A stretch of DNA of 64,000 nt, from positions 1-64,000 of the forward strand of contig NZ_QPEJ01000014.1 of the NCBI RefSeq assembly GCF_003335085.1. The letters are read 5' to 3'. Below the pieces are notes generated by a model. The model saw only the letters and a program-made list of their open reading frames with translations. It was not told the origin of the DNA and ran no database searches. Position numbers and translations under genes: made by a program. The stretch is from Polaribacter sp. WD7 (GTDB lineage Bacteria; Bacteroidota; Bacteroidia; Flavobacteriales; Flavobacteriaceae). Within the stretch, counting starts at the first letter, position 1. Each line of letters begins with the position of its first letter. Shown in pieces: positions 42,975 to 51,370 of the stretch.

Positions 42975-44863
42975 CAAATTCACCAAAACAAATATTATCA
43001 CATTTTTGGGGTTTTAAAGACTTTATTTTTCCTCAAGAAACTGTTATTAAAGCTGTTTTAGAAAAGCAAGATGTAATTGCACTTTTACCTACAGGAGCAG
43101 GTAAATCTATTTGTTTTCAGATACCAGCATTAGCATTTGATGGTATTTGTTTGGTAATTTCTCCTTTAATAGCCTTAATGCAAGATCAAGTAGAAAATCT
43201 ATCTAAAAAAAATATTAAAGCTAGTTGTATTCCTAATGGCGCATCACAAGATGAAATTATTACATTATTTGATAATCTTAAATTTGGAGGATACAAATTT
43301 TTATACCTTTCACCAGAAAGACTACAATCTAGGTTCATTCAAGAAAAAATTAAAGAGCTAACCGTAAATTTAATTGCAATAGACGAAGCGCACTGTATTT
43401 CTGAGTGGGGCCATGATTTTAGACCTTCTTATAGAAATATTAAAATTCTAAAAGACATACACCCTACTGTAAACTACATAGCACTTACTGCCACTGCCAA
43501 CAAAAAAGTGATTGAAGATATTGTTACCAATTTATCTTTAACCACTCCAAATATTTTTAAAAAGTCTTTTTTTAAAAAAAACTTAGCCTATCAACTTTTT
43601 AAAGTTGAAGATAAGTTAGGTAGATTGATACAAATTTTTACAAAAACAAGAAATCCTGCTATTGTTTATGTAAACTCAAGAAAAAAAACAATTGAGATTT
43701 CTAATTTCCTAAATAATAACGGATTTAAAAGTGGTTTTTATCATGGAGGATTAACAGGTACAGAAAAGCAAATAGCTTATGATAATTGGATAACTGAGTC
43801 TACCCCAATTATAGTGGCTACAAATGCTTTTGGTATGGGTATAGATAAAGACAATATAAAGTTGGTTATCCATTATAACTTACCCTCTAGCATCGAAAAT
43901 TATGTACAAGAATGTGGAAGAGCGGGCAGAAATAATAAAAAAGCCTTTGCTGCCCTTTTGTATAACAATGAAGATTTAAGTTTACTTAAAAATCAATTAG
44001 AAAGTACATCTCCTTCAATTAGAGAAATAAAAGAAATTCTTAAAAATCTGTATCAACATTTTAGAATACCTTTTGGAGAATTACCTTTAGAAAGGTACGA
44101 TTTTAATTTTTTAGCTTTTTGTAAAAAATACAATCTTTCTACCTTTAAAGTAGATACAACTTTAAAAATTTTAAATAACAATGGTGTTCTAGAAATTAAT
44201 CAAAATTACAATCAGAAATCCACTTTACAATTTAGCGTTTCTAGCAAACAAGTTTTACGTTATTCTGCCTACAACAATAATATTGCTAATTTTATAAGTA
44301 CTGTTTTAAGAACCTATGGTGGCTTGTTTGAAAAAGAGACAACGATAAACGAATATGTAATTGCTAAAAAAGCTAGTACTACCTCTAACCAAGTAATTGC
44401 ACAACTAAAAAAATTGCATGATGACCAACTGCTGGTATATAAAGGCACAACATCTAACGCTTTATTAACTTTTTTAACTCCTAGAGAAGATGACAAAACT
44501 GTTAATAGATGCTCTAAAGAAATAAAAAAGTTTATTGAGCAAAAAAGAAAGAAAACAAATGAGTTTATACATTTTGTAGAAAATGATACTATTTGCAGGA
44601 GTATTCAAATTTTAAATTACTTTGATGAAAACAGTACTAAGCAATGTGGCATTTGCGATGTTTGTTTAAAAGAAAAGAAAAAAAACACTAATAAACTATC
44701 AGAAAACATTCTACAAATTATAATGCAAAGAGGAAGCTTATCATCATCAGAAATAAGAACACTTTTACATGCAAATGAAAAAGACATTTTAATACATTTG
44801 CGTTACTTGTTAGCAGAACAAAAAATTAGCATCAACAATCAAAACAAATATCAACTCAATTAA
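42971..44863 (+). CDS. recQ: ATP-dependent DNA helicase RecQ
   Basis: 630 aa. SF2 motifs in order: Walker A 'LLPTGAGKSICFQIP', DEAH box 'LIAIDEAHCISEWGHDFRP', motif III 'ALTATA', 'ATNAFGMGIDKDNIKLVIHY' and motif VI 'QECGRAGRNNK'. A zinc-binding region with four Cys ('CRSIQIL', 'QCGICDVCLKEK') and a C-terminal winged-helix part follow. It unwinds DNA junctions in recombination and repair. Overlaps the P-loop gene by 4 bp, and fmt starts 3 bp after its stop. Confidence 0.93.
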   Translation: MTNSPKQILSHFWGFKDFIFPQETVIKAVLEKQDVIALLPTGAGKSICFQIPALAFDGICLVISPLIALMQDQVENLSKKNIKASCIPNGASQDEIITLFDNLKFGGYKFLYLSPERLQSRFIQEKIKELTVNLIAIDEAHCISEWGHDFRPSYRNIKILKDIHPTVNYIALTATANKKVIEDIVTNLSLTTPNIFKKSFFKKNLAYQLFKVEDKLGRLIQIFTKTRNPAIVYVNSRKKTIEISNFLNNNGFKSGFYHGGLTGTEKQIAYDNWITESTPIIVATNAFGMGIDKDNIKLVIHYNLPSSIENYVQECGRAGRNNKKAFAALLYNNEDLSLLKNQLESTSPSIREIKEILKNLYQHFRIPFGELPLERYDFNFLAFCKKYNLSTFKVDTTLKILNNNGVLEINQNYNQKSTLQFSVSSKQVLRYSAYNNNIANFISTVLRTYGGLFEKETTINEYVIAKKASTTSNQVIAQLKKLHDDQLLVYKGTTSNALLTFLTPREDDKTVNRCSKEIKKFIEQKRKKTNEFIHFVENDTICRSIQILNYFDENSTKQCGICDVCLKEKKKNTNKLSENILQIIMQRGSLSSSEIRTLLHANEKDILIHLRYLLAEQKISINNQNKYQLN

Positions 44864-44866
44864 ATT

Positions 44867-45811
44867 ATGAAAGATTTACGCATTGTTTTTATGGGAACTC
44901 CAGATTTTGCAGTAGCAATTCTTAAGCATTTGGTTACCAAAAACTACAATATTGTTGGTGTTATAACTGCACCAGATAAACGTGCAGGAAGAGGAAGAAA
45001 ATTACACGAATCTGCAATAAAAAAATATGCAACTTCTGCAAACCTTACTATACTCCAACCTAAAAATCTTAAAAACAACGATTTTAATCAACAGCTACAG
45101 TCTTTAAATGCTGATTTGCAAATAGTAGTTGCTTTTAGAATGCTACCTAAAATAGTTTGGCAATTACCAAAATATGGCACATTTAATTTACATGCTTCTT
45201 TATTACCAGAATACAGAGGAGCAGCACCTATACATTGGGCTATTATTAATGGAGAAACAAAAACAGGTGTAACTACTTTTTTTATTGATGATAAAATAGA
45301 CACTGGAGAAATCATCTTACAAGATGAAATTACAATTTATGATGATGATACTGTTGGAAGTTTACATGACAGAATGATGCTTGTGGGTGCTACTTTAGTT
45401 GCTAAAACTGTAGATTTAATTACTAATGGCGACGTAACTACCAGAAAACAACCTGAATTAGATGAAAAAGCGGCACCAAAATTAAACCCAGAAAACACCA
45501 AAATTAATTGGAATAAAGATATTGATACTGTATACAATAAAATAAGAGGATTAAATCCGTTTCCTACAGCTTGGACCAACATAAAAAACGGAACGGAAGA
45601 AATTTCTGCAAAAATTTACACAGTTCAAAAAGAAATTACAGATCATAATATGGCACCTAGCACTATTATCAGTTCTAAAAAAACATTAAAAGTAGCCGTT
45701 TTAAACGGTTATATTATTATTAATGAAATTAAGATTTCTGGAAAGAAAAAAATGGATGTTCAGAGTTTCTTAAATGGTTTTACATTTCTAGAAGGTGCTA
45801 AAATGTTGTAA
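44867..45811 (+). CDS. fmt: methionyl-tRNA formyltransferase
   Basis: 314 aa. 'RIVFMGTPDFAVAILKHL' at the N-terminus, 'FNLHASLLPEYRGAAPIHWA' with the formyl-transfer residues, and 'DTGEILLQDEI'-type continuation ('IDTGEIILQDEITI') identify Fmt. It formylates the initiator Met-tRNA. In an operon with recQ and the P-loop NTPase. Confidence 0.95.
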   Translation: MKDLRIVFMGTPDFAVAILKHLVTKNYNIVGVITAPDKRAGRGRKLHESAIKKYATSANLTILQPKNLKNNDFNQQLQSLNADLQIVVAFRMLPKIVWQLPKYGTFNLHASLLPEYRGAAPIHWAIINGETKTGVTTFFIDDKIDTGEIILQDEITIYDDDTVGSLHDRMMLVGATLVAKTVDLITNGDVTTRKQPELDEKAAPKLNPENTKINWNKDIDTVYNKIRGLNPFPTAWTNIKNGTEEISAKIYTVQKEITDHNMAPSTIISSKKTLKVAVLNGYIIINEIKISGKKKMDVQSFLNGFTFLEGAKML

Positions 45812-45915
45812 AGCCTTTATTTGTAAGGATTCTCGGGTTTTTCTTTTTTACAACTCCCTTTATTAACAATTTGTAATCATTTATTAACAAAAGAGTACTT
45901 TTTTTGCACTCAAAT

Positions 45916-45945
45916 TTGCACAAGCCCTTAATCCGTCTATATTTG
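45916..45945 (+). promoter_or_regulatory. consensus Bacteroidota promoter TTG-N19-TATATTTG for the HU gene
   Basis: TTG at 45916-45918 and TATATTTG at 45938-45945 with a 19-bp spacer, which is the standard arrangement. Start site would be near 45952, giving a leader of about 48 nt. Confidence 0.75.
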
Positions 45946-45999
45946 TTAAGCTTTTAAGCAAAAATATTTATTCAATTAATTTTAAAAAATCAATTTATT

Positions 46000-46272
46000 A
46001 TGAACAAGTCAGATTTAATCGATGCAATGGCTGCAGATGCAGGAATTTCTAAAGTAGCAGCTAAAGCAGCTTTAGAGTCTTTTACATCTAATGTAACTTC
46101 TTCTTTAAAAGACGGTGGTAAAGTTGCTTTGGTAGGTTTTGGAACATTCTCAGTTTCTAAAAGAGCTGCAAGAACAGGAAGAAACCCACAAAGTGGAAAA
46201 ACTATTCAAATTGCTGCTAAAAATGTAGCTAAGTTTAAAGCTGGAGCTGGATTAAGCGACGCTGTAAACTAA
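46000..46272 (+). CDS. HU-family DNA-binding protein
   Basis: 90 aa. '[20 protein letters not shown]' and '[20 protein letters not shown]' followed by '[13 protein letters not shown]' are the HU/IHF body and DNA-binding arm. It bends and compacts DNA as a dimer. High expression is expected from the strong promoter and terminator around it. Confidence 0.95.
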   Translation: MNKSDLIDAMAADAGISKVAAKAALESFTSNVTSSLKDGGKVALVGFGTFSVSKRAARTGRNPQSGKTIQIAAKNVAKFKAGAGLSDAVN

Positions 46273-46296
46273 GAGACTATTAGTTTAAAGTATATG

Positions 46297-46325
46297 AAAA
46301 ACCCTCTAGCAAGAGGGTTTTTTTA
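46297..46325 (+). terminator. rho-independent terminator after the HU gene
   Basis: Perfect stem AAAACCCTCT (46298-46307) / AGAGGGTTTT (46312-46321) with a 4-nt loop and T run. Confidence 0.9.
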
Positions 46326-46367
46326 TTTAAGTATCTTTTCTTATATTTAGTTCATAAAATAAATTAC

Positions 46368-46916
46368 TTGAAACTAAATAAAGGTAAACTACTAATTGCT
46401 GAACCCTCTATATTAAATGACAGTTCTTTTAATAGGGCTATTGTACTTCTAACAGAGCATTCTTCTAAAAATTCTGTTGGTTTTATATTAAATAGACAAC
46501 TACAATACACTGTTAAAGATTTAATACCTGAGTTAAATTGTGATTTTCCTATCTATCAAGGTGGACCTGTAGAACAAGATAACTTGTATTTTGTGCATAG
46601 AGTTCCAAATCTTATACCAGATAGTATTGAAGTTGAAAATGGTATTTTTTGGGGTGGTAATTTTGATTCTTTACGTGCCTTACTCAATGAAGAATTAATC
46701 TCTAATTCTGACATTCGATTTTTCTTAGGATACTCTGGCTGGAGTAAAAACCAACTAGAAAACGAGATGCGTCAAAACTCGTGGTTTATTTCAGAAAATG
46801 ACTTTGACAATATTTTTTCTATTAAAGAAGAAAATCTATGGAAAAACAAATTACTTCAAAAAGGAGGTGATTATAAGCTCTGGGCAAATGCTCCAAGCGA
46901 TTTTAATTTGAATTAA
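46368..46916 (+). CDS. YqgE/AlgH-family protein
   Basis: 182 aa from a TTG start at 46368; no ATG is nearby and the following 'GKLLIAEPSI' fits the family. 'FNRAIVLLTEHSSKNSVGFI' and 'YQGGPVEQDNLYFVHR' are DUF179/YqgE motifs. Function is not established in Bacteroidota. Convergent with the class IV aminotransferase gene. Confidence 0.85.
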   Translation: MKLNKGKLLIAEPSILNDSSFNRAIVLLTEHSSKNSVGFILNRQLQYTVKDLIPELNCDFPIYQGGPVEQDNLYFVHRVPNLIPDSIEVENGIFWGGNFDSLRALLNEELISNSDIRFFLGYSGWSKNQLENEMRQNSWFISENDFDNIFSIKEENLWKNKLLQKGGDYKLWANAPSDFNLN

Positions 46917-46919
46917 GCA

Positions 46920-47753
46920 TTACTTTTCTGTTATTTGTAATATGCGTAAACTATTAGCTAATTTTTTACCTATCTCAGTTGTAAAGGTTTTCTTTTTGTA
47001 GTTTGTTACAGGTTGAATTCCCATTATGGCATTTGTTATAAAGACCTCGTCTGCTTTTTGTATTTCGAATGGAGAAATTGAAGTTTCCTCTACAACATAC
47101 TCTTCCTTTTTGGTTAACATTTCTAAAACCCTTTTTCTAACAATACCTTTTATACATCCTTCTGTTAACGCTGGTGTTTTAATAACATTATCTTTAACAA
47201 TAAAAATGTTACCATTAGTTACCTCAACAACACCTTTTCTTTCATTTAACAAAACACAATTATCTACATCATTTTCATCAGCAAAAATACTTGCCAATGT
47301 ATTTAACATTCTATTGTTTGTTTTTACTGTAGATAACAAGCCAGAATAGTTGTAAAAATCTTTAAAGACATCTAATTTATATATTTCTTGTATTTGGTAT
47401 GAAAACGCTTTTACATCTACACTATAATCTATCAAGTTAGTTTTAGGTTTATAAAGTCCACCATCTTTTCTATACACATTTAATCTAACTCTATACGCTG
47501 CTGCTTGATCCTGCACAGCAACTGTTTTTAAAATTTCTTTTTCTAAAAATTCTAGCGTAAATGTTATTGGTATTTTCATACGCAACATGCGCATAGAAGC
47601 CATTAATCTAAAGTAATGATCTTCCCAAAAAACAACTTTGTTATTGATAACTTTAACGGTTTCAAAAATGGCATCTCCATATTTAAATCCTCTATTTTCA
47701 ATAGATAAGGTTACATTTTCTAAATACAATAACTCCCCATTAAAATTTATCAT
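46920..47753 (-). CDS. class IV PLP-dependent aminotransferase
   Basis: 277 aa. 'NRGFKYGDAIFETVKV' near the N-terminus, the catalytic Lys in 'STVKTNNRMLNTL', and the 'EVTNGNIFIVKDN...TPALTEGCIKGIVR' region with the PLP-phosphate-binding Thr-Glu-Gly are typical of branched-chain aminotransferase/aminodeoxychorismate lyase types. The exact substrate, branched-chain amino acid or aminodeoxychorismate, cannot be decided. Confidence 0.8.
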   Translation of the reverse strand: MINFNGELLYLENVTLSIENRGFKYGDAIFETVKVINNKVVFWEDHYFRLMASMRMLRMKIPITFTLEFLEKEILKTVAVQDQAAAYRVRLNVYRKDGGLYKPKTNLIDYSVDVKAFSYQIQEIYKLDVFKDFYNYSGLLSTVKTNNRMLNTLASIFADENDVDNCVLLNERKGVVEVTNGNIFIVKDNVIKTPALTEGCIKGIVRKRVLEMLTKKEEYVVEETSISPFEIQKADEVFITNAIMGIQPVTNYKKKTFTTEIGKKLANSLRILQITEK

Positions 47754-47803
47754 AAATCTTGATTTTGAGGTTGCAAAATTAACCTATTTTGAAATAATTT
47801 ATC

Positions 47804-47832
47804 ATAAAAAAACTCAACAATTTGTTGAGTTT
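47804..47832 (-). terminator. rho-independent terminator between the SRPBCC and aminotransferase genes
   Basis: On the minus strand AAACTCAAC / GTTGAGTTT (arms 47824-47832 and 47810-47818) with a 5-nt loop is followed by a T tract. Perfect 9-bp stem. Confidence 0.75.
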
Positions 47833-47853
47833 AGTAATTTTATAAATTTGATT

Positions 47854-48240
47854 TTATGCGCCTATAGTATGTTTTAATTCATCTATTTGATTTTCCCAAA
47901 GTTGTTTTGCTTCTTCCACTTCATCTTCATCATCTGCAAAATCTATAATCATCAAAGAAACATCTTTGGTTAGAGCATCTACTTGAATTCTAATTTCAAA
48001 AAAACTATCATCGTCTTCACTTTCTAACCATTTAAAACGAACTTTTTCATCAGATTTTTTAGATATAAGTTCTGCTTGTTCTTCAGCTCCATCCCACTCA
48101 AAAGTAAAAATTTTCCCTCTGGAGTTTACCTTATCTGCAAACCATTCTTGCAAATTGGAAGGAGATGAAATATATTGATATAACATATTGGGTGATGCAT
48201 GAATAGGGATTTCTAATTCAAATTGAGTTTTATCCATCAT
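47854..48240 (-). CDS. START-like SRPBCC-domain protein
   Basis: 128 aa. 'FELEIPIHASPNMLYQYISS' opens the SRPBCC/AHSA1-type fold, and 'NLQEWFADKV', 'FTFEWDGAEEQAELI' and the acidic 'DFADDEDEVEEAKQLWENQI' C-terminus match the Bacteroidota START-like protein family. It binds a hydrophobic ligand in related proteins; this one is uncharacterised. Ends in its own terminator, so it is probably monocistronic. A second ATG lies one codon in. Confidence 0.8.
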   Translation of the reverse strand: MMDKTQFELEIPIHASPNMLYQYISSPSNLQEWFADKVNSRGKIFTFEWDGAEEQAELISKKSDEKVRFKWLESEDDDSFFEIRIQVDALTKDVSLMIIDFADDEDEVEEAKQLWENQIDELKHTIGA

Positions 48241-48442
48241 TAAGTTCTTAGGATGACAATATAGGTATTAAATTTTTAAAAAAAAATTTCTTGAAACTAA
48301 CTTTTTATTGGTTTTTATAATAATTATATTACTTTTTCAACTTTACATTTAAAATGATAAACTTCACTTTTTTTGCCTAAAGTCTATTTCTTACACAAAA
48401 AAGAATAAAATTTGTTTTCTTAAAAAAAAGTAAAAACTCATC

Positions 48443-48472
48443 TTGGTAATCTGTAAAAATCGATTATATTTG
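48443..48472 (+). promoter_or_regulatory. consensus promoter TTG-N19-TATATTTG for tRNA-Met
   Basis: TTG at 48443-48445 and TATATTTG at 48465-48472 with the ideal 19-bp spacer, about 17 bp before the mature tRNA 5' end. Confidence 0.8.
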
Positions 48473-48489
48473 CACCCTCAAAACCAAAC

Positions 48490-48563
48490 GGCGAGGTAGC
48501 TCAGTTGGTTAGAGCGCAGGATTCATAACCCTGAGGTCACGGGTTCAAATCCCGTCTTCGCTA
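48490..48563 (+). tRNA. tRNA-Met (CAT)
   Basis: Cloverleaf of 74 nt: acceptor GGCGAGG / CTTCGCT with two G-U pairs, D-arm GCTC...GAGC, anticodon stem CAGGA / CCCTG (one A-C mismatch at the top if read strictly) around TTCATAA with anticodon CAT at 48524-48526, TPsiC arm ACGGG-TTCAAAT-CCCGT, discriminator A. CCA is not encoded. Initiator, elongator or Ile2 (lysidine) identity cannot be separated safely. It is the apparent insertion point of the island that follows. Confidence 0.93.
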
Positions 48564-48585
48564 CAAGCATAAGCTAAATAAAATC

Positions 48586-48615
48586 AACGAATTGTGTCTC
48601 ACAATTCGTTTTTTT
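48586..48615 (+). terminator. rho-independent terminator after tRNA-Met
   Basis: Perfect 11-bp stem AACGAATTGTG (48586-48596) / CACAATTCGTT (48600-48610) with a 3-nt loop and T run. It lies inside the first codons of the long integrase frame, which is one reason to move the integrase start downstream. Confidence 0.85.
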
Positions 48616-48672
48616 ATGCCTTCTTTTTCCTTACTTTTACCAAGAGTACATGATTTAGTACACATTTTACCT

Positions 48673-49968
48673 ATGAAATTGAATTATTCTGAACCAAAAA
48701 TTTTTACAGGTGGTGTAGACGTTACAAAATGGTCTAAACTATCAAACAGCGAAAAGAAGAAAGCGCTTTCCAAGAGTTGGTACATTTATTATTCTTTTAG
48801 AAACCCAAAAACGGGAAAACTACAAAGACAAACTAATATCAAAGCTGGTGTAAATTTGTATAAAGACAAAAAAAGTAGGCTTCATATTTTAAATCAGTTA
48901 AAAAAAAGTTTGGAATATATATTATCAAAGGGTTTTAATCCCTATGAGAATAATAGTTCTTTGGCATCATTTATAGAACAACTTTTAATAAGTGAAAACA
49001 CTTCTGAAAAATCAAATTCAAAAAAACCTAAAACACATTTACATTTAGTAGAAGAAGACAATACTCCTTTCTACCCTATCAATAAAGCTTTTGACTTGTC
49101 ATTGACAATAAAATCAAAAGTATTAAACGAGGTATCATATAAAAATTTTGAAGGTAGAATAAACCGCTTTAAGAAATGGTTAAATGCATCTAATGTTAAC
49201 CTAAATGAAGATATTTCTATAATTTCAAAAAAAATTGTGATACACTATTTAAATAACGTACTACAAAAATCTAGTGCTAGAAATAGAAATAATACTAGAA
49301 CAGATTTAAGTTCTTTATTTCAGACCTTAGAAGACAATGAGATAATAAAAGACAATTTTATTAAGAAAATTAATGTTTTAAAATCTACACCTGAACGCCA
49401 TAAAACATATACATCTAAAGAATTAAAAGATATTTTTAGATATTTAAAACAAAGCGATCCTATATTGTATTTGTTTGTTCAATTTTTGTCTTATAACTAT
49501 TTAAGACCCGTTGAAGTCTGTCGTTTAAAAATTGGTGACATCGACCTAATTGATAAAAAAATATCAGTTAGAGCCAAAAACAAACCAGTTAAAATAAAAA
49601 TTATACCTAATATATTAATCGAACAACTTCCAGATATTTCAAAAATGAACAGTACTGATTATTTATTTACTCCTAATAAAATTGGGGGTACATGGGTAAC
49701 CAAGGAAAATAATAAGCGTGATTATTTTTCGAAACAATTTAAAAAAGTTAAAGATCATTTTGGGTTAGGAAAAGACTACGGACTTTATAGCTTTAGGCAT
49801 ACTTTTATTACAAAGCTTTACAGAGAAATGGCAAAAACAAGCACACCTTTTGAAGCGAAAAGCAAATTAAAATTGATTACAGGACATGCTACTATGGATG
49901 CATTAGAACTCTATCTTAGAGACATCGACGCTGTATTGCCAGAAGATTATTCAAAATTGTTGAAGTAA
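48673..49968 (+). CDS. tyrosine recombinase / phage-type integrase
   Basis: 431 aa from ATG 48673; earlier starts at 48592 and 48616 overlap the tRNA terminator region. A SAM-like N-terminal arm and core-binding domain lead to the catalytic domain with 'YLRPVEVCRL' (Arg I), 'YSFRHTFITKLY' (box II, with Tyr-Ser-Phe in place of the usual first His) and 'LITGHATMDALELYL' with the nucleophile Tyr. Bacteroidota island integrases often show YSFRHT. It should catalyse insertion and excision at the adjacent tRNA-Met. Overlaps the next gene by one base. Confidence 0.93.
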   Translation: MKLNYSEPKIFTGGVDVTKWSKLSNSEKKKALSKSWYIYYSFRNPKTGKLQRQTNIKAGVNLYKDKKSRLHILNQLKKSLEYILSKGFNPYENNSSLASFIEQLLISENTSEKSNSKKPKTHLHLVEEDNTPFYPINKAFDLSLTIKSKVLNEVSYKNFEGRINRFKKWLNASNVNLNEDISIISKKIVIHYLNNVLQKSSARNRNNTRTDLSSLFQTLEDNEIIKDNFIKKINVLKSTPERHKTYTSKELKDIFRYLKQSDPILYLFVQFLSYNYLRPVEVCRLKIGDIDLIDKKISVRAKNKPVKIKIIPNILIEQLPDISKMNSTDYLFTPNKIGGTWVTKENNKRDYFSKQFKKVKDHFGLGKDYGLYSFRHTFITKLYREMAKTSTPFEAKSKLKLITGHATMDALELYLRDIDAVLPEDYSKLLK

Positions 49969-50933
49969 TGGTTAAAAAATATTATAACATAATACCCAGC
50001 CATTTGTTTACAATAAAAGATACAAGTCTAATTATGAAACATCTTGAAGAAAACAAAATTTGTGAAAAGTTTATATTGAAAAATGTCTCAGCAAATTTTG
50101 AGAAAACAGATAAATTGGGCGAATGGATTTCTCGAGGTGAACTATGTAAAAGCAGATTCATTTATAGATATACAACTTCTGTAATAGAAGAGTTATACTC
50201 TTTTCTGTTAGACCATTACAAATCAGGGTTAAATCAATACATACTTTTCAACTTAAGCTTTTATGAAGAAACCTTTGGTAAAACCTACGAAAAGAGCAAA
50301 GAAATTGCATTAAATTATTTCAATACCTATTATAACCAAATCCCTATACACCCAAGCTTTAAACTAAAATTTGATAGTAATAGGAATATGATACCAACCC
50401 CAAAATTTGAATCTTTATATAATTATAAGAAAAATTTATTATTAAATATTGAAAACAAGTCTGAGTTAATCATTCCATATTTAGCAGGTAATATTGACTT
50501 TTACAATAGCCATCTATTTCATAATAATTTTATAATTAAAGAAGTTTTTGAATTTGAAAATAACTTAAAAATTTTAATTGAATTAAATAGAAGATTTAAA
50601 TTTGAAGAAGATAATATTTTTACTCAAAAAAGTATTTCACAAAAAATATTTGAAAAATACGAAGATGAATTTGATTCTTTAAAACAGATAGAATTTATAG
50701 AATACCAAATCAAATTAAAAGAAAAAACTATAAGAGCTGATATAGTTAGTCTATTTGATTTTTTTTCAAATCATTTAAATATAAAAACACCTTCTGGAAA
50801 AGTATTTGGCGAAATTATAAACAGTTATTTTGATTTTAATTTTAGTAAAATCAAATTGAATTCATCTGAAAGCACTAAGCATTTCAAAAATATTGAAAAA
50901 TTGAAAAAAGACTGGGAGAATTTCACAAATTAG
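49968..50933 (+). CDS. unknown protein translationally coupled to the integrase
   Basis: 321 aa. Its start codon shares a base with the integrase stop (TAATG), which means strict coupling. Sequence is Lys/Asn/Phe-rich and mainly helical, with 'SRGELCKSRFIYRYTTSVIE' near residue 60 and 'LKEKTIRADIVSLFDFFSNH' near 260. No catalytic motif, membrane segment or named domain that I recognise. Position suggests a recombination directionality factor or an element regulator, but the size is large for an excisionase. Confidence 0.5.
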   Translation: MVKKYYNIIPSHLFTIKDTSLIMKHLEENKICEKFILKNVSANFEKTDKLGEWISRGELCKSRFIYRYTTSVIEELYSFLLDHYKSGLNQYILFNLSFYEETFGKTYEKSKEIALNYFNTYYNQIPIHPSFKLKFDSNRNMIPTPKFESLYNYKKNLLLNIENKSELIIPYLAGNIDFYNSHLFHNNFIIKEVFEFENNLKILIELNRRFKFEEDNIFTQKSISQKIFEKYEDEFDSLKQIEFIEYQIKLKEKTIRADIVSLFDFFSNHLNIKTPSGKVFGEIINSYFDFNFSKIKLNSSESTKHFKNIEKLKKDWENFTN

Positions 50934-50968
50934 AAGTCATTTTTTAGCATTTCCAATAAAACTAAAAT

Positions 50969-50997
50969 TTTCCCACACATTTCCCACACATTTCCCA
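50969..50997 (+). repeat. iteron-like direct repeats TTTCCCACACA
   Basis: Two perfect 11-bp copies, 50969-50979 and 50980-50990, and a partial third TTTCCCA (50991-50997), in the 207-bp gap before the RHH gene. Such phased repeats are seen at replication origins and Rep or repressor binding sites. A looser AT-rich run with TATTGTATA-like words follows (51008-51045). Confidence 0.55.
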
Positions 50998-51140
50998 TTT
51001 TTCTTCCATTGTATAATACGCATTGTATCACAATATTGCATCTAGTTAAATCTTGTTAATTAGGTAGTTATCTATTGATGTAAAATCTCCTTACTTTTTA
51101 GCAAGCATTTATTTAACTAATAAAGCATAAAAAAAGTAAA

Positions 51141-51359
51141 ATGGAAAAAACTATCAATTTTAGAATTTCGGAAGAAAATAAACTGGAATTACAATTTATT
51201 GCAGAAGAAAGAGAAATTAAAGTATCTCATTTAGTAAGAGAAATTATTAATGACTTTATAGAAGATTACTACGGAGATGACAGTCCAGTATATATAGATA
51301 ATCAAGAACCTATTGAAGTTTTTCTAGAAGTTCCTAGTGATTATAATTTCAATCAGTAA
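51141..51359 (+). CDS. ribbon-helix-helix DNA-binding protein (Arc/CopG-like)
   Basis: 72 aa. 'KTINFRISEENKLELQFIAE' gives the short beta strand and first helix of an RHH fold, and 'KVSHLVREIINDFIEDYY' the second helix. It should bind DNA as a dimer and repress, likely controlling the replication genes 12 bp downstream or the iteron region upstream. The C-terminal acidic tail is unassigned. Confidence 0.75.
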   Translation: MEKTINFRISEENKLELQFIAEEREIKVSHLVREIINDFIEDYYGDDSPVYIDNQEPIEVFLEVPSDYNFNQ

Positions 51360-51370
51360 ATCGAGATGCT

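Noticed and set aside
48592..48672. Longer integrase start upstream of 48673
   Set aside because: The first codons coincide with the tRNA terminator stem-loop; the residues before 'MKLNYSEPKIF' do not look like an integrase N-terminus.
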